The position numbers and the translations under genes are program-made. From Candidatus Abyssobacteria bacterium SURF_5 (GTDB taxonomy: Bacteria; Abyssobacteria; SURF-5), in NCBI GenBank assembly GCA_003598085.1, contig QZKU01000017.1, positions 1 through 36,956 of the forward strand: a stretch of 36,956 nt of DNA. The letters run 5' to 3'. The notes under the pieces were generated by a model. The model saw nothing but the letters and a program-made list of their open reading frames with translations, was not told the origin of the DNA and ran no database searches. Of this stretch, positions 7,443-15,250 are shown one piece after another. Position 1 is the first letter of the stretch. Every line of letters begins with the position of its first letter.

Positions 7443-8438
7443 ATGGATGAAAGAAGCCATTTGATGTCGATCATTGCCCAGTCGCGCGCGTTCTGGGAAG
7501 CGCGGATACTGCTTACCGCGGCCGAATTGGATGTTTTCGAGCCGGTGCTCAAGACCGAGAAGACGGCTGAAGCCGTCGCGCAGGAACTGAATGCCGACGC
7601 ACGTGGAACCGAGATGCTGCTTGATGCGGTCGCCTCACTCGGGCTCCTGGACAAGAAGAAGGGGAAATTTCGCGTGCGGCCGGGCTATGAAAAGTTCCTC
7701 GCCAAATCTTCACCCGAAACCATTTTGCCGCTGCTCATGCACATGGCGCATCTGTGGGATCGCTGGGGTAGGCTGACTGATATAGTCTGTAAAGGGGCAG
7801 AGGACGTCATGGGAGCTCCCGGCGAGCGAGACGAGGAGAGCCTGAATGCATTTATCGGCGCTATGCACGCGCTCGGGCGCCGAATGGCCGACGAAGTCGT
7901 CTCCCGGCTCGACCTGAAAGGGCGAAAAAAACTGATCGACGTCGGCGGCGGCTCCGGCGTTTATACCATCGCGCTGCTCAAAGCCGCACCGCAGATGCGG
8001 GCAACCGTTTTCGATTATCCAGCCGTCATCAAAATAGCAGAAAAGAAGCTGGCTGAGGAAAAGCTATCGGACCGCGTCGAACTGGTGCGCGGCAATTTCT
8101 ACAAGGATGCGCTGCCGAGCGGCCACGACCTCGCGCTGCTGTCGGCTATCATCCACCAAAACAGCCGAAAACAAAATGTCGACCTCTATAGGAAGGTATA
8201 CGACGCGCTCGTGCCCGGCGGCATGATCGTCATCCGCGACTACGTCATGAACGAAGAACACACACAGCCGCCGGACGGCGCCTTTTTCGCCATCAATATG
8301 CTCGTCAATACCGAAGGCGGCGGCACCTATTCATTCAGCGAGATCAGCGAAGACCTCCACAATGCCGGATTCCGTGAAGCGAAACTGCTCCATCACGCCG
8401 AGATGGACAGCCTCGTTACCGCCCAAAAAACTCAGTGA
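7443..8438 (+). CDS. SAM-dependent O-methyltransferase, acetylserotonin/TcmN class
   Basis: A 331-residue class I methyltransferase. The N-terminal winged-helix dimerisation domain (about 8-95, MSIIAQSRAFWEARILLTAAEL through LLDKKKGKFRV) is followed by the SAM-binding domain: motif I LIDVGGGSG near 164-172, the acidic adenosine-binding segment VFDYP near 189-193, and HDLALLSAIIHQN with a His near 238 at the position of the catalytic base in this family. The C-terminal PGGMIVIRDYVMNE segment is characteristic. It probably methylates a hydroxyl on a small aromatic or polyketide-like compound or quinone; the substrate is unknown. AAGGA lies just before the ATG. No biosynthetic partners are adjacent. 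Confidence 0.87.
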   Translation: MDERSHLMSIIAQSRAFWEARILLTAAELDVFEPVLKTEKTAEAVAQELNADARGTEMLLDAVASLGLLDKKKGKFRVRPGYEKFLAKSSPETILPLLMHMAHLWDRWGRLTDIVCKGAEDVMGAPGERDEESLNAFIGAMHALGRRMADEVVSRLDLKGRKKLIDVGGGSGVYTIALLKAAPQMRATVFDYPAVIKIAEKKLAEEKLSDRVELVRGNFYKDALPSGHDLALLSAIIHQNSRKQNVDLYRKVYDALVPGGMIVIRDYVMNEEHTQPPDGAFFAINMLVNTEGGGTYSFSEISEDLHNAGFREAKLLHHAEMDSLVTAQKTQ

Positions 8439-8512
8439 GTATTCGAGCGCCTGATAGCATTACGGTGGGCCGACTTTTGGAAGAGTGAGAATTCAAAATC
8501 TAAAATCGGTAC

Positions 8513-9994
8513 TCATGGTCCCAGATACAGCGGCAGCCTGACTTCATACGATAACGGCAATTTGCTCCGAAGCTCCTCGAAGTCCAGCGCAAATAACGGG
8601 CTGATTTCAATCGCACCGAGAACGTTTCCCTGTTTATCACGTGGAACGGGCGCGCCGGCATCATTCAGCCATTTCGCATAAAGCCGTACCATCAGATCGC
8701 GCGCTGTCTGCGGGCTATCCTCGCCCTCCGCATTTTTCACCGGCGCAAACTCCTCGTTTCGATCGACCTCCATCACTACCGTTTTTTCAGCCAAACTGAG
8801 CGCGTCAAAGACGAACATCTCGAATTTCAGCCCGTTTTTCTTGCGCGGTTTGACCAGCTTGCCCTCGGACGAAAGGTGGGGAATCGCCTTCTCGGCAATG
8901 TGGAAGGGCAGCGTGTTTTCTTTTAGGTTTAACCGCTCGACGAAATCGACGTTCAGCACGTGAATCGCAATGCTGCCCGCCGAAAACCGGAGCGACCCGT
9001 CAGGATTTTTCGCATATCGCTGTTCATCCGACAGATCACTGTACTCGATCACCGTCGTCTTGCCGTTTACCTGGCAGATCACGCCGACTTTCTCCTCGGC
9101 GTCGCGCTTGGCGGTAACCTTCGCGGACATCTCCGCCCCCGCTTCGATGTGGTAACCGAGGAAAACCGGATCGGCCAGATTGATAAGCACATTGTCCACC
9201 TGAAAATAAAAGATATACTTTATGCCGCGCCTTTTCATGTCGTCGAGCGCGCCTGATCGCTGCAAGGCGAAAATCGAGCCGCCATGCCCGTTCGGGCTGG
9301 TGAAGATGTGATCCTTCGCATCCAGGACGAGCTTCCCCTCGAAATCAAGTGCCGGCATCATTCCCTGGCAAAAGTAAAAGATATTGGCAGGATCGAGACC
9401 GAAGTTGCGGTTTTTCTCGAAAAACTCGCGTGTGGGCCGGTCATTACTCTCACTCGTCATGATGTAGAAAGGGATGGAGCGGCCATGGCGTTTCGACAAC
9501 GCAAGGATTTTCTCGGCATGCGTCTGGAATATCGGTTTTCGTTTTACCGGCGTGATCTCCATGGCCCCTTTCGGCACGTCCACACCCAGCCGGGTCGCCT
9601 GCCCGCCCGCCACCACGAAAGCCGCCACTTCCCCGGCTTGCAACGCCTTCTCGCCGATCCGCCGCGCTCCCAGGTGCAATACCGACTCCTCCTCGCTCTT
9701 CGGCAACCCGATTACCGCCGCCGGCGTGATCTCCTGCAAGGACGGAGCAGGCGCCTTTTCGCGCCGGCTTCGGTACAAATCGCTCAGATAAGCAATATCG
9801 ATGAGAGAGATCTGTTGCAGCAGGCTTTGTTTGCCTGCGTCATCAAGCGTATGCCACCACTGGAAAACATGGCCATGGCCTGCATTGATTACAGCCTGTA
9901 TCAAGCGCTGCATCTGCGGGTCGGAGTGTCGCACCTCCGCCGGCGCGCCTGCTTTACCAGACGTCTTTCCGGATGAGCTTTTGCTCGAGTACAT
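8513..9994 (-). CDS. UAP1-like UTP:sugar-1-phosphate uridylyltransferase
   Basis: About 493 residues from the ATG at 9994. It closely resembles eukaryotic-type UDP-N-acetylglucosamine pyrophosphorylase (UDPGP family): nucleotide-binding VVAGGQATRLG followed by PKG, then CQGMMPALDFEGK, SPNGHGGS, FYFQVDNVL and EKVGVICQVNGK in the UAP1 order. It should make a UDP-sugar (UDP-GlcNAc or a related sugar) from UTP and sugar-1-phosphate. The start is uncertain: homology begins near the Met at 9913, the ATG at 9994 overlaps the HEAT gene by 41 bp, and a TTG at 10045 has a strong GGAGGAG upstream but a 92-bp overlap. The N-terminus before MQRLIQ is basic and low-complexity. It converges on the methyltransferase gene with a 74-bp gap and no clear terminator. 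Confidence 0.88.
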   Translation of the reverse strand: MYSSKSSSGKTSGKAGAPAEVRHSDPQMQRLIQAVINAGHGHVFQWWHTLDDAGKQSLLQQISLIDIAYLSDLYRSRREKAPAPSLQEITPAAVIGLPKSEEESVLHLGARRIGEKALQAGEVAAFVVAGGQATRLGVDVPKGAMEITPVKRKPIFQTHAEKILALSKRHGRSIPFYIMTSESNDRPTREFFEKNRNFGLDPANIFYFCQGMMPALDFEGKLVLDAKDHIFTSPNGHGGSIFALQRSGALDDMKRRGIKYIFYFQVDNVLINLADPVFLGYHIEAGAEMSAKVTAKRDAEEKVGVICQVNGKTTVIEYSDLSDEQRYAKNPDGSLRFSAGSIAIHVLNVDFVERLNLKENTLPFHIAEKAIPHLSSEGKLVKPRKKNGLKFEMFVFDALSLAEKTVVMEVDRNEEFAPVKNAEGEDSPQTARDLMVRLYAKWLNDAGAPVPRDKQGNVLGAIEISPLFALDFEELRSKLPLSYEVRLPLYLGP

Positions 9995-10886
9995 CGCCCT
10001 TTTCGGCGAGAATCCTGACCGATTTCTCGATCGCCGCTGCGTCAATATTCTCCTCCAAAAGAGTATTCGTTAAGGCAAAAAATTCCTTGTCGTCAATTTT
10101 TACGATTCCGATTGCCCCATAGGAAAAAGCAGGATTCAGTTTGAGAGCCCATTGATAATGCTCGGATTTGGCCGGAGCTATAACCGTGAATATCTGAACT
10201 ATCGGTGAGCCGTCCTCGTCGGTTGCACCAAATTTGAGACGCACCTTTTGGAATCTGCCGCCGGAAACAGGAACCCGAAGCAGGTATCCCGATCGCATTT
10301 TTCGCTGCGTTATCGATGCATTTCGGTCAATTATGGCTTGAACGACCTCTTCCGGCGTGAGAGAAATCCGGGCGGCGGGTCCGCAGCGAGATGAAAGTTC
10401 CCCTTGCTCCTGTTCTCCGGCTGCCTCGCTTACGGATAATTCGGGTTCTGTCTCAATCCCGCTGTCTGCTTTCGCCGCTGGAGAGAATTTTTCAGAACCG
10501 CTCAAAGGCTCTTCGCCCGAGATCCTTCGCAGCGCGGTCAGTGCAGCCTCACGAACCCAGGTGTCGCTTTCATCAACCAGCGGCTCGAGCAAACGGCGGG
10601 CTTCTTCGCCACCGATCCTGCCCAATGCCTCCGCCGCCGAACTTCTCACTTTGTAGTTGCCGGTCTTCAGCAGTTCGCCCAATGACGCGAGCGCTCGCCG
10701 GCTTCGCAGTTTCCCGAGCGCTTCGGCCGCGTATTCTTTCACCCAATCATCTTTGTCGCCAAGCGCTTCCATAAGCGCCTCTTCCGCTTTGTCCCCGCCA
10801 ATCTGACCGAGGGCGCGAGCGGCTGTGCTGCGCGAGTAATAATCGCCTGTCTTCAGTTGTTCAATAAGTGCGTCCGGGCGGGCCAT
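9954..10886 (-). CDS. HEAT-repeat protein with YbjN-like C-terminal domain
   Basis: A 310-residue protein. The ATG at 10886 has AGGAG seven bases upstream, so the longer frame from 10970 is rejected. Residues 1-125 contain about four HEAT/PBS-lyase repeats of roughly 31 residues (RSTAARALGQIGGDKAEEAL, VKEYAAEALGKL, VRSSAAEALGRIGGEEA, VREAALTALRRI). A charged linker (about 130-175) leads to a 130-residue C-terminal domain with QIFTVIAP, FSYGAIGIVKIDDKEFFAL and a helical tail, reminiscent of YbjN/type III secretion chaperone folds; this second assignment is inference. It is likely a protein-protein interaction module in the cytoplasm. Its promoter and an upstream palindrome are visible. Confidence 0.78.
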   Translation of the reverse strand: MARPDALIEQLKTGDYYSRSTAARALGQIGGDKAEEALMEALGDKDDWVKEYAAEALGKLRSRRALASLGELLKTGNYKVRSSAAEALGRIGGEEARRLLEPLVDESDTWVREAALTALRRISGEEPLSGSEKFSPAAKADSGIETEPELSVSEAAGEQEQGELSSRCGPAARISLTPEEVVQAIIDRNASITQRKMRSGYLLRVPVSGGRFQKVRLKFGATDEDGSPIVQIFTVIAPAKSEHYQWALKLNPAFSYGAIGIVKIDDKEFFALTNTLLEENIDAAAIEKSVRILAEKGDVLEQKLIRKDVW

Positions 10887-10920
10887 GTTCTGCTCCTGTA
10901 CAAGCGTGATTGTTAACCGA

Positions 10921-10949
10921 AGTATAGCAGCCGCTTCTGAGGGCGGCAA
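10921..10949 (-). promoter_or_regulatory. Promoter for the HEAT-repeat gene
   Basis: On the minus strand TTGCCG (10949-10944) and TATACT (10926-10921) are spaced 17 bases, with TG-C before the -10 (extended -10). The predicted start is about 28 bases before the ATG at 10886. Confidence 0.6.
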
Positions 10950-10953
10950 TAGA

Positions 10954-10973
10954 AACCTGCAGCGCTGCAAGTT
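10954..10973. promoter_or_regulatory. 20-bp near-perfect palindrome upstream of the HEAT promoter
   Basis: The core TGCAGCGCTGCA (10958-10969) is a perfect 12-bp palindrome, and extension to 20 bp (10954-10973) costs only one mismatched pair. It sits directly upstream of the -35 box, where an activator or dimeric regulator would bind. It could also be a chance hairpin. Confidence 0.35.
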
Positions 10974-11027
10974 GAACGCTCACAGGCGGAAAAGCTTAAA
11001 ACTCGAGGGGCTGGCATGCTCAATTCC

Positions 11028-11660
11028 TCAGGCGGGAACCGGCCTGTTGCGCCGGTACATCTCCTTCCCCCGGCTAAACTGCGCCCACAGCCCCAGCGCA
11101 AATAACATTAGCCACACCAGAAATGACAAATAAAACCAGATTCCTCCCTTCCCCGGAATCTCTCCGCTAAGAAAATTGTAGAAGAGCGCGCGGTACATCG
11201 AGATGCCGCCGCCAGAAAAAATAGAAAACAACGCAAATACCGACGCGAGCGCCCCCTGCGCCGATGTCGCCAAAATAATAATTATCCTCTGGAGCCACAG
11301 CGACAGAAACCCCCCGACAAGGCCGACGATAATTACCAGAAGCATCGGAACGGTATCATTCGTCATTCCCACTATAAAAGCCGTAAGAAACGCAAACGCG
11401 AAACCACCGATAATGAAAATGAAAGCGTAGTAGCCCATGACGCTTGCCCACGCCCCAATAAGCCCCAAAACGACGGCAATGATGAAAGCGGCTATCTCGC
11501 TTCCCAATAGGAGCCCCAGCTCATACCCCGCCGTCGCACCGACAATCAAGCCGACAGCAGCCACGAATACAATAAAGAGGCGGTATCCGAAAAAGCACGT
11601 AAACAGCCCGAACAGGAAGGCCGTGATCAACCAGACAAGCTCGATGAACTGGATATCCAA
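11028..11660 (-). CDS. Multi-pass membrane protein, TMEM198/DUF4203-like
   Basis: A 210-residue inner-membrane protein with about seven hydrophobic helices: FIELVWLITAFLFGLFTCFF, FIVFVAAVGLIVGATAGYEL, IAAFIIAVVLGLIGAW, YAFIFIIGGFAFAFLTAFIV, PMLLVIIVGLVGGFLSLWLQ, ATSAQGALASVFALF and the C-terminal YLSFLVWLMLFALGLWAQF. The glycine-rich helices and the FFGYRLF segment fit the TMEM198/DUF4203 family, whose role in bacteria is unknown. The C-terminus is basic and probably cytoplasmic (KEMYRRNRPVPA). AAGGAG precedes the ATG. It has its own promoter, divergent from greA. Confidence 0.78.
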   Translation of the reverse strand: MDIQFIELVWLITAFLFGLFTCFFGYRLFIVFVAAVGLIVGATAGYELGLLLGSEIAAFIIAVVLGLIGAWASVMGYYAFIFIIGGFAFAFLTAFIVGMTNDTVPMLLVIIVGLVGGFLSLWLQRIIIILATSAQGALASVFALFSIFSGGGISMYRALFYNFLSGEIPGKGGIWFYLSFLVWLMLFALGLWAQFSRGKEMYRRNRPVPA

Positions 11661-11714
11661 TGGCGAATTCTCCTTGTGCCTTTGCCGCTCCTTCAGGGTC
11701 GAAAGGGTTTCTCT

Positions 11715-11744
11715 TTTATATCACATGAGGCGCTTCTCTTACAA
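11715..11744 (-). promoter_or_regulatory. Promoter for the TMEM198-like gene
   Basis: On the minus strand TTGTAA (11744-11739) and TATAAA (11720-11715) are 18 bases apart. The predicted leader is about 48 bases to the ATG at 11660. Confidence 0.5.
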
Positions 11745-11788
11745 CAGAAAGGCGCAACAATGTTCCCCCTCCCGACAGCCGGCCTCTC

Positions 11789-11818
11789 TTGACAAGCCCG
11801 AGTTTCGCCAAGTATTAT
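11789..11818 (+). promoter_or_regulatory. Promoter for the Gre factor gene
   Basis: Consensus TTGACA (11789-11794) and TATTAT (11813-11818) are 18 bases apart. The predicted start at about 11825 falls at the GGGAGGG ribosome-binding site (11825-11831), giving a very short leader. Confidence 0.65.
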
Positions 11819-11837
11819 GCACAAGGGAGGGAAAATC

Positions 11838-12308
11838 ATGTCAATGTTTGAATGGATGACCAGAGAAGGGTTTGACAAACTGAAGGCCGAACTGGACCAC
11901 TTGAAAAACGTGAAGCGGCCGGAAATCGCGCGCACCCTTGAGAAAGCCCGCGCGCATGGCGATTTTCGAGAAAATGCCGAATTCGATAGTGCCAAACATC
12001 AGCAGATGCTGCTCGAGGCGCGGATAGCCCAGCTTGAGGAAAAACTTTCAAGGGGACGCATTCATGAACCCGGTCCGGGCGACGGAACAGCTCGCCTCGG
12101 CGCTCGAGTCAGGCTCCGGGACCTCAAGCGTGACGATATATTTGAATATTCGCTCGTGAGTGCCGAAGAGGCCGATGCCGGGACCGGAAAAATCTCCGTG
12201 CAATCCCCCGTGGGACGCGCTCTCCTGGGCCTGAAAACGGGCGATATAGCAGAAATTCACGTCCCGGCGGGAACGCTCCGATACGAGGTGCTGAATATCA
12301 AATTTTAG
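11838..12308 (+). CDS. greA: Transcription elongation factor GreA/GreB
   Basis: A 156-residue factor that stimulates transcript cleavage by backtracked RNA polymerase. The ATG at 11838 follows GGGAGGG by six bases; the earlier in-frame start at 11817 would sit within the promoter. The N-terminal coiled coil (about 8-75) carries the hallmark ARAHGDFRENAEFDSAK tip, with the acidic residues that coordinate the catalytic Mg2+. The C-terminal FKBP-like domain shows VQSPVGRALLGLKTGD (about 123-138) and ends EVLNIKF. The length fits GreA or GreB; GreA is the default. Confidence 0.92.
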   Translation: MSMFEWMTREGFDKLKAELDHLKNVKRPEIARTLEKARAHGDFRENAEFDSAKHQQMLLEARIAQLEEKLSRGRIHEPGPGDGTARLGARVRLRDLKRDDIFEYSLVSAEEADAGTGKISVQSPVGRALLGLKTGDIAEIHVPAGTLRYEVLNIKF

Positions 12309-12411
12309 CAGAAGACTCTTCCAAAAGCCTTGCCCGATATTTCATCCAGAAACCGCAAATTTGCGCGCGCAAAACCTTTGGGGCCGGCGCCGCCTCTTCT
12401 CATGCATTTCC

Positions 12412-12440
12412 TTGACTGGCCTGCGGATTTTTGATATCAT
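12412..12440 (+). promoter_or_regulatory. Promoter for the moeA operon
   Basis: TTGACT (12412-12417) and TATCAT (12435-12440) are spaced exactly 17 bases. Initiation near 12447 leaves a leader of about 93 bases before moeA. Confidence 0.65.
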
Positions 12441-12502
12441 TTTTACGGCGTATTGAGTAAGAGCCTTCCGTCGTCAATGAAACCCTGATGTGGCACTTCT
12501 TG

Positions 12503-12516
12503 AGCCCAAGGGGGCT
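12503..12516 (+). promoter_or_regulatory. Hairpin in the moeA leader
   Basis: AGCCC (12503-12507) pairs with GGGCT (12512-12516) around a four-base loop, followed by a T-rich TATTGTTT. It lies 23 bases before the moeA ATG and could be a weak attenuator or merely fold near the ribosome site. The conserved core of the Moco riboswitch is not recognisable. Confidence 0.3.
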
Positions 12517-12539
12517 TATTGTTTCTGTGACTGGGGAAT

Positions 12540-13760
12540 ATGATCTGTTTCGATGAAGCCCTGAAAATCGTGCTCGATTCCGTCCAGCCGACCGAGCGGA
12601 TCGAGCTTCCCTTACTGAACGCGCTCGGACTTGTGGCGGCTGAAGAAGTCGAGTCGGCCGAGCGGATTCCGCCTTTCGACAATTCCGCAATGGATGGCTA
12701 CGCTGTCCGCGCGCAAGACACAGCGGGCGCCTCGAAAGACCGGCCCGCCGAGCTTAAAGTCATCCTGAATTTGCCCGCGGGAAAGCATACCGACCGGACA
12801 GTCGGACCGGGCGAAGCCATTCGCATTATGACTGGCGCTCCTATCCCCGCAGGCGCAGATACCGTGGTTCAGGTAGAACTGACCGAGCGCCTTTCCGACG
12901 GCGCCGTCAAGATTCTGCAGGAACATGAAAAAAACAAGAATATCCGGATGGCCGGCGAAGATATTTTCATTGGACAAAAAGTCTTAACGGCGGGTGAGGA
13001 AATTACTCCCGCAAAATTGGGGCTTCTGGCTTCGATCGGCCGCGCAAACCTGCGCGTTTACCGCAGGCCGCGCGTGGCGATTCTGGCCACCGGCGACGAA
13101 CTCGTAAACCCGGGCGAGCCGCTCGCCCCAGGTAAAATCCGCAACAGTAATTCATACACCATGATCGCACAGACTCGCATATGTGGCGCCGAACCGGCTT
13201 ATCTCGGTATCGCGAGAGACACGAAGGAGGACGTGCGGGATCATATCCAGGATGGCATGTCGGCGGATGTGATTCTCACCTCCGGCGGCGTTTCCGTCGG
13301 CGATTACGATTATGTGAAGGATGCATTCCAGGAACTTGGCGTTGAATTCCGTTTCACCAAAGTTGCAATCAAGCCCGGAATGCCCACCGTTTTCGGCCTG
13401 TGGCGCGGCAAACTGGTTTTCGGGCTCCCGGGCAATCCGGTTTCTTCAATGGTTATCTTCGAGGAATTTGTCCGGCCCGCCCTGCTGAAGATGATGGGTA
13501 AATGCAAGCTTCGCAGGCCGCTGATCGAAGCCGTTCTCGAAGGAGACGTAAAGAAGAACCCCGAGCGGATGCACCTGGTCCGTGGAATAGTTCGCAGGGA
13601 AGCGGACGGATATCGTGTTTCGACGACCGGACCACAGGGTTCCGGCATCCTTCTTTCAATGGACCACGCCAACGGGATCATGATGCTTCCAAAGGGAATC
13701 CAACTGAAAAAAGGCGATCGCGTGAAGGTTCAGCTTATAACTTTGCCGGAGGTCGATTGA
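12540..13760 (+). CDS. moeA: Molybdopterin molybdenumtransferase MoeA
   Basis: A 406-residue enzyme that inserts molybdate into adenylated molybdopterin. Motifs are PFDNSAMDGYAV at about 45-56, GAPIPAGADTVV near 98-109, VAILATGDELVNPGEP near 179-194, TSGGVSVGDYDYVK near 247-260 and FGLPGNPVSSMV near 299-310; the last 70 residues form the C-terminal beta domain. The length is standard. It is the first gene of the Moco cluster, behind a good promoter. The ribosome-binding site (GGGGA two bases from the ATG) is poorly spaced, so initiation may be weak. Confidence 0.95.
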   Translation: MICFDEALKIVLDSVQPTERIELPLLNALGLVAAEEVESAERIPPFDNSAMDGYAVRAQDTAGASKDRPAELKVILNLPAGKHTDRTVGPGEAIRIMTGAPIPAGADTVVQVELTERLSDGAVKILQEHEKNKNIRMAGEDIFIGQKVLTAGEEITPAKLGLLASIGRANLRVYRRPRVAILATGDELVNPGEPLAPGKIRNSNSYTMIAQTRICGAEPAYLGIARDTKEDVRDHIQDGMSADVILTSGGVSVGDYDYVKDAFQELGVEFRFTKVAIKPGMPTVFGLWRGKLVFGLPGNPVSSMVIFEEFVRPALLKMMGKCKLRRPLIEAVLEGDVKKNPERMHLVRGIVRREADGYRVSTTGPQGSGILLSMDHANGIMMLPKGIQLKKGDRVKVQLITLPEVD

Positions 13761-13761
13761 G

Positions 13762-14274
13762 GTGGTCCCTGTAGTATCCATCGTCGGCAAGAGCGACAGT
13801 GGCAAGACCACTCTGATCGAAAAAATCATCCCGATCCTCAAGCGGCGGGGATATCGGGTCGGGACGGTAAAACACGACGTCCACGGGTTCGAAATGGACC
13901 GCGAAGGGAAGGATACCTACCGGCACTTCCACTCCGGCGCCGACGCGGTGCTGATATCTTCGCCGACCAAGCTGGCGCTTATCCGGCGGGCAGAGCGGGA
14001 AATTCCGCTGGACGAACTTGTGAAGCGCTACTATTCGGACCTGGATATCGTGATAACCGAAGGATTCAAACGGGTCAACATGCCGAAAATCGAAGTTTTC
14101 CGTTCGGTAATTCACGACCAGCCGCTGTGTACATCGGCAGATAACAGGATTGCCATAGCCAGTGACACACCGCTCGAAGTCGATTGTCCGTGGTTTGACA
14201 TCGATGATGCCGAGGCGATTGCAGATTTTATAGAACAGCACCTTTTAAAGCGTGGCAGCGGGGTTAGCTCATAA
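13762..14274 (+). CDS. mobB: Molybdopterin-guanine dinucleotide biosynthesis protein MobB
   Basis: A 170-residue P-loop GTP-binding adaptor that assists MobA in making the guanine dinucleotide form of Moco. The P-loop is GKSDSGKTT at 9-17. GTVKHDVHGFEMDREGKDT (about 33-51) and ITEGFKR near 95 are the family hallmarks. The start is GTG, one base after the moeA stop, with GGAGG inside the end of moeA, so the two are translationally coupled. Confidence 0.92.
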   Translation: MVPVVSIVGKSDSGKTTLIEKIIPILKRRGYRVGTVKHDVHGFEMDREGKDTYRHFHSGADAVLISSPTKLALIRRAEREIPLDELVKRYYSDLDIVITEGFKRVNMPKIEVFRSVIHDQPLCTSADNRIAIASDTPLEVDCPWFDIDDAEAIADFIEQHLLKRGSGVSS

Positions 14275-14402
14275 GTGCCTGAGCCAAACAATGAGAGGAG
14301 ATGCAGTCGGCGTTCGCTGACTCCATTCGATTTGTTCAGGACGACCGGCCTTTGCGCCCTGATCCCGCTGCAGACAGCTTGTGCCATTACAGGAGAGGAA
14401 CC

Positions 14403-15245
14403 ATGCACAAAATAGTGAAAACAGAATCACTTGCCCCTTCCATGTTCCTCATGGAAGTCGAGGCGCCCAAAATCGCCGCAAAGCGAAAGCCCGGCCAGTT
14501 TATCATGCTCAGGATAGACGAGACCGGCGAGCGGGTGCCCTTTACCATCTCGGATGGCAACACCGAGACCGGCACGATCACCATCGTTTACCAGGTGGTC
14601 GGCAAGACAACCGCCCAGATGGCGGCGCTCAAACCGGGCGATAGCATTCTTGACGTGGTCGGCCCGCTTGGAAAACCCACGCACATGGAGAAAGTCGGGA
14701 CGGTATGCTGTATCGGCGGCGGGACCGGCATCGCGATCGCGTATCCAATAGCAAAGGGTCTGCGTGAAGCCGGAAATAAAGTGCTCTCAATCCTCGGGGC
14801 GCGCACCAAGGAATTATTGTTTTACGAGGATCAGGTGCGCTCTATCAGCAATGAGCTGCTGGTTTGCACCGATGACGGCAGCTACGGCCAAAAAGGGCTC
14901 GTTACCGAAATGCTCAAGCAACTGATCGACCGCGGCGAGCAACTCAAACTGGTCGTCGCCATCGGCCCGGTTCCCATGATGAAGTTCGTGGCGAAGATGA
15001 CCAAAGAATACAACATCCCCACTATTGTCAGTTTGAATCCGATCATGATAGACGGCTCCGGCATGTGCGGCGGCTGCCGCGTCAGTGTCGGCGGCGCCAC
15101 AAAATTCGTTTGCGTGGACGGGCCGGAGTTCGACGCTCATCAAGTGGATTTCGAGCTGCTCACGAAGCGCCTCGCCTCATACCGAGAAGAAGAAGCCAAG
15201 TCCTATGATCTCTATAAACACAATTGCAAACTAGGCAGGGGTTGA
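14403..15245 (+). CDS. nfnA: NfnA-like ferredoxin:NAD(P) oxidoreductase small subunit
   Basis: A 280-residue FAD/NAD-binding reductase subunit. The ATG at 14403 has AGGAGAGG upstream; an in-frame ATG at 14301 adds an unconserved 34-residue tail and is rejected. The N-terminal FAD-binding barrel (FIMLRIDETGERVPFTISDG) is followed by the NAD-binding domain (CIGGGTGIAIAYPIAKGLRE) and a C-terminal [2Fe-2S] site formed by GSGMCGGC and FVCVDGPE (about 220-240). This matches the small subunit of NADH-dependent ferredoxin:NADP+ oxidoreductase or sulfide dehydrogenase (SudB). With the next gene it should couple NADH and reduced ferredoxin to NADP+ reduction by flavin-based electron bifurcation. Confidence 0.9.
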   Translation: MHKIVKTESLAPSMFLMEVEAPKIAAKRKPGQFIMLRIDETGERVPFTISDGNTETGTITIVYQVVGKTTAQMAALKPGDSILDVVGPLGKPTHMEKVGTVCCIGGGTGIAIAYPIAKGLREAGNKVLSILGARTKELLFYEDQVRSISNELLVCTDDGSYGQKGLVTEMLKQLIDRGEQLKLVVAIGPVPMMKFVAKMTKEYNIPTIVSLNPIMIDGSGMCGGCRVSVGGATKFVCVDGPEFDAHQVDFELLTKRLASYREEEAKSYDLYKHNCKLGRG

Positions 15246-15250
15246 CAGTC

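Noticed and set aside
12447-12539. Moco riboswitch upstream of moeA
   Set aside because: The characteristic conserved core of the Moco RNA motif could not be found; only one short hairpin is visible.
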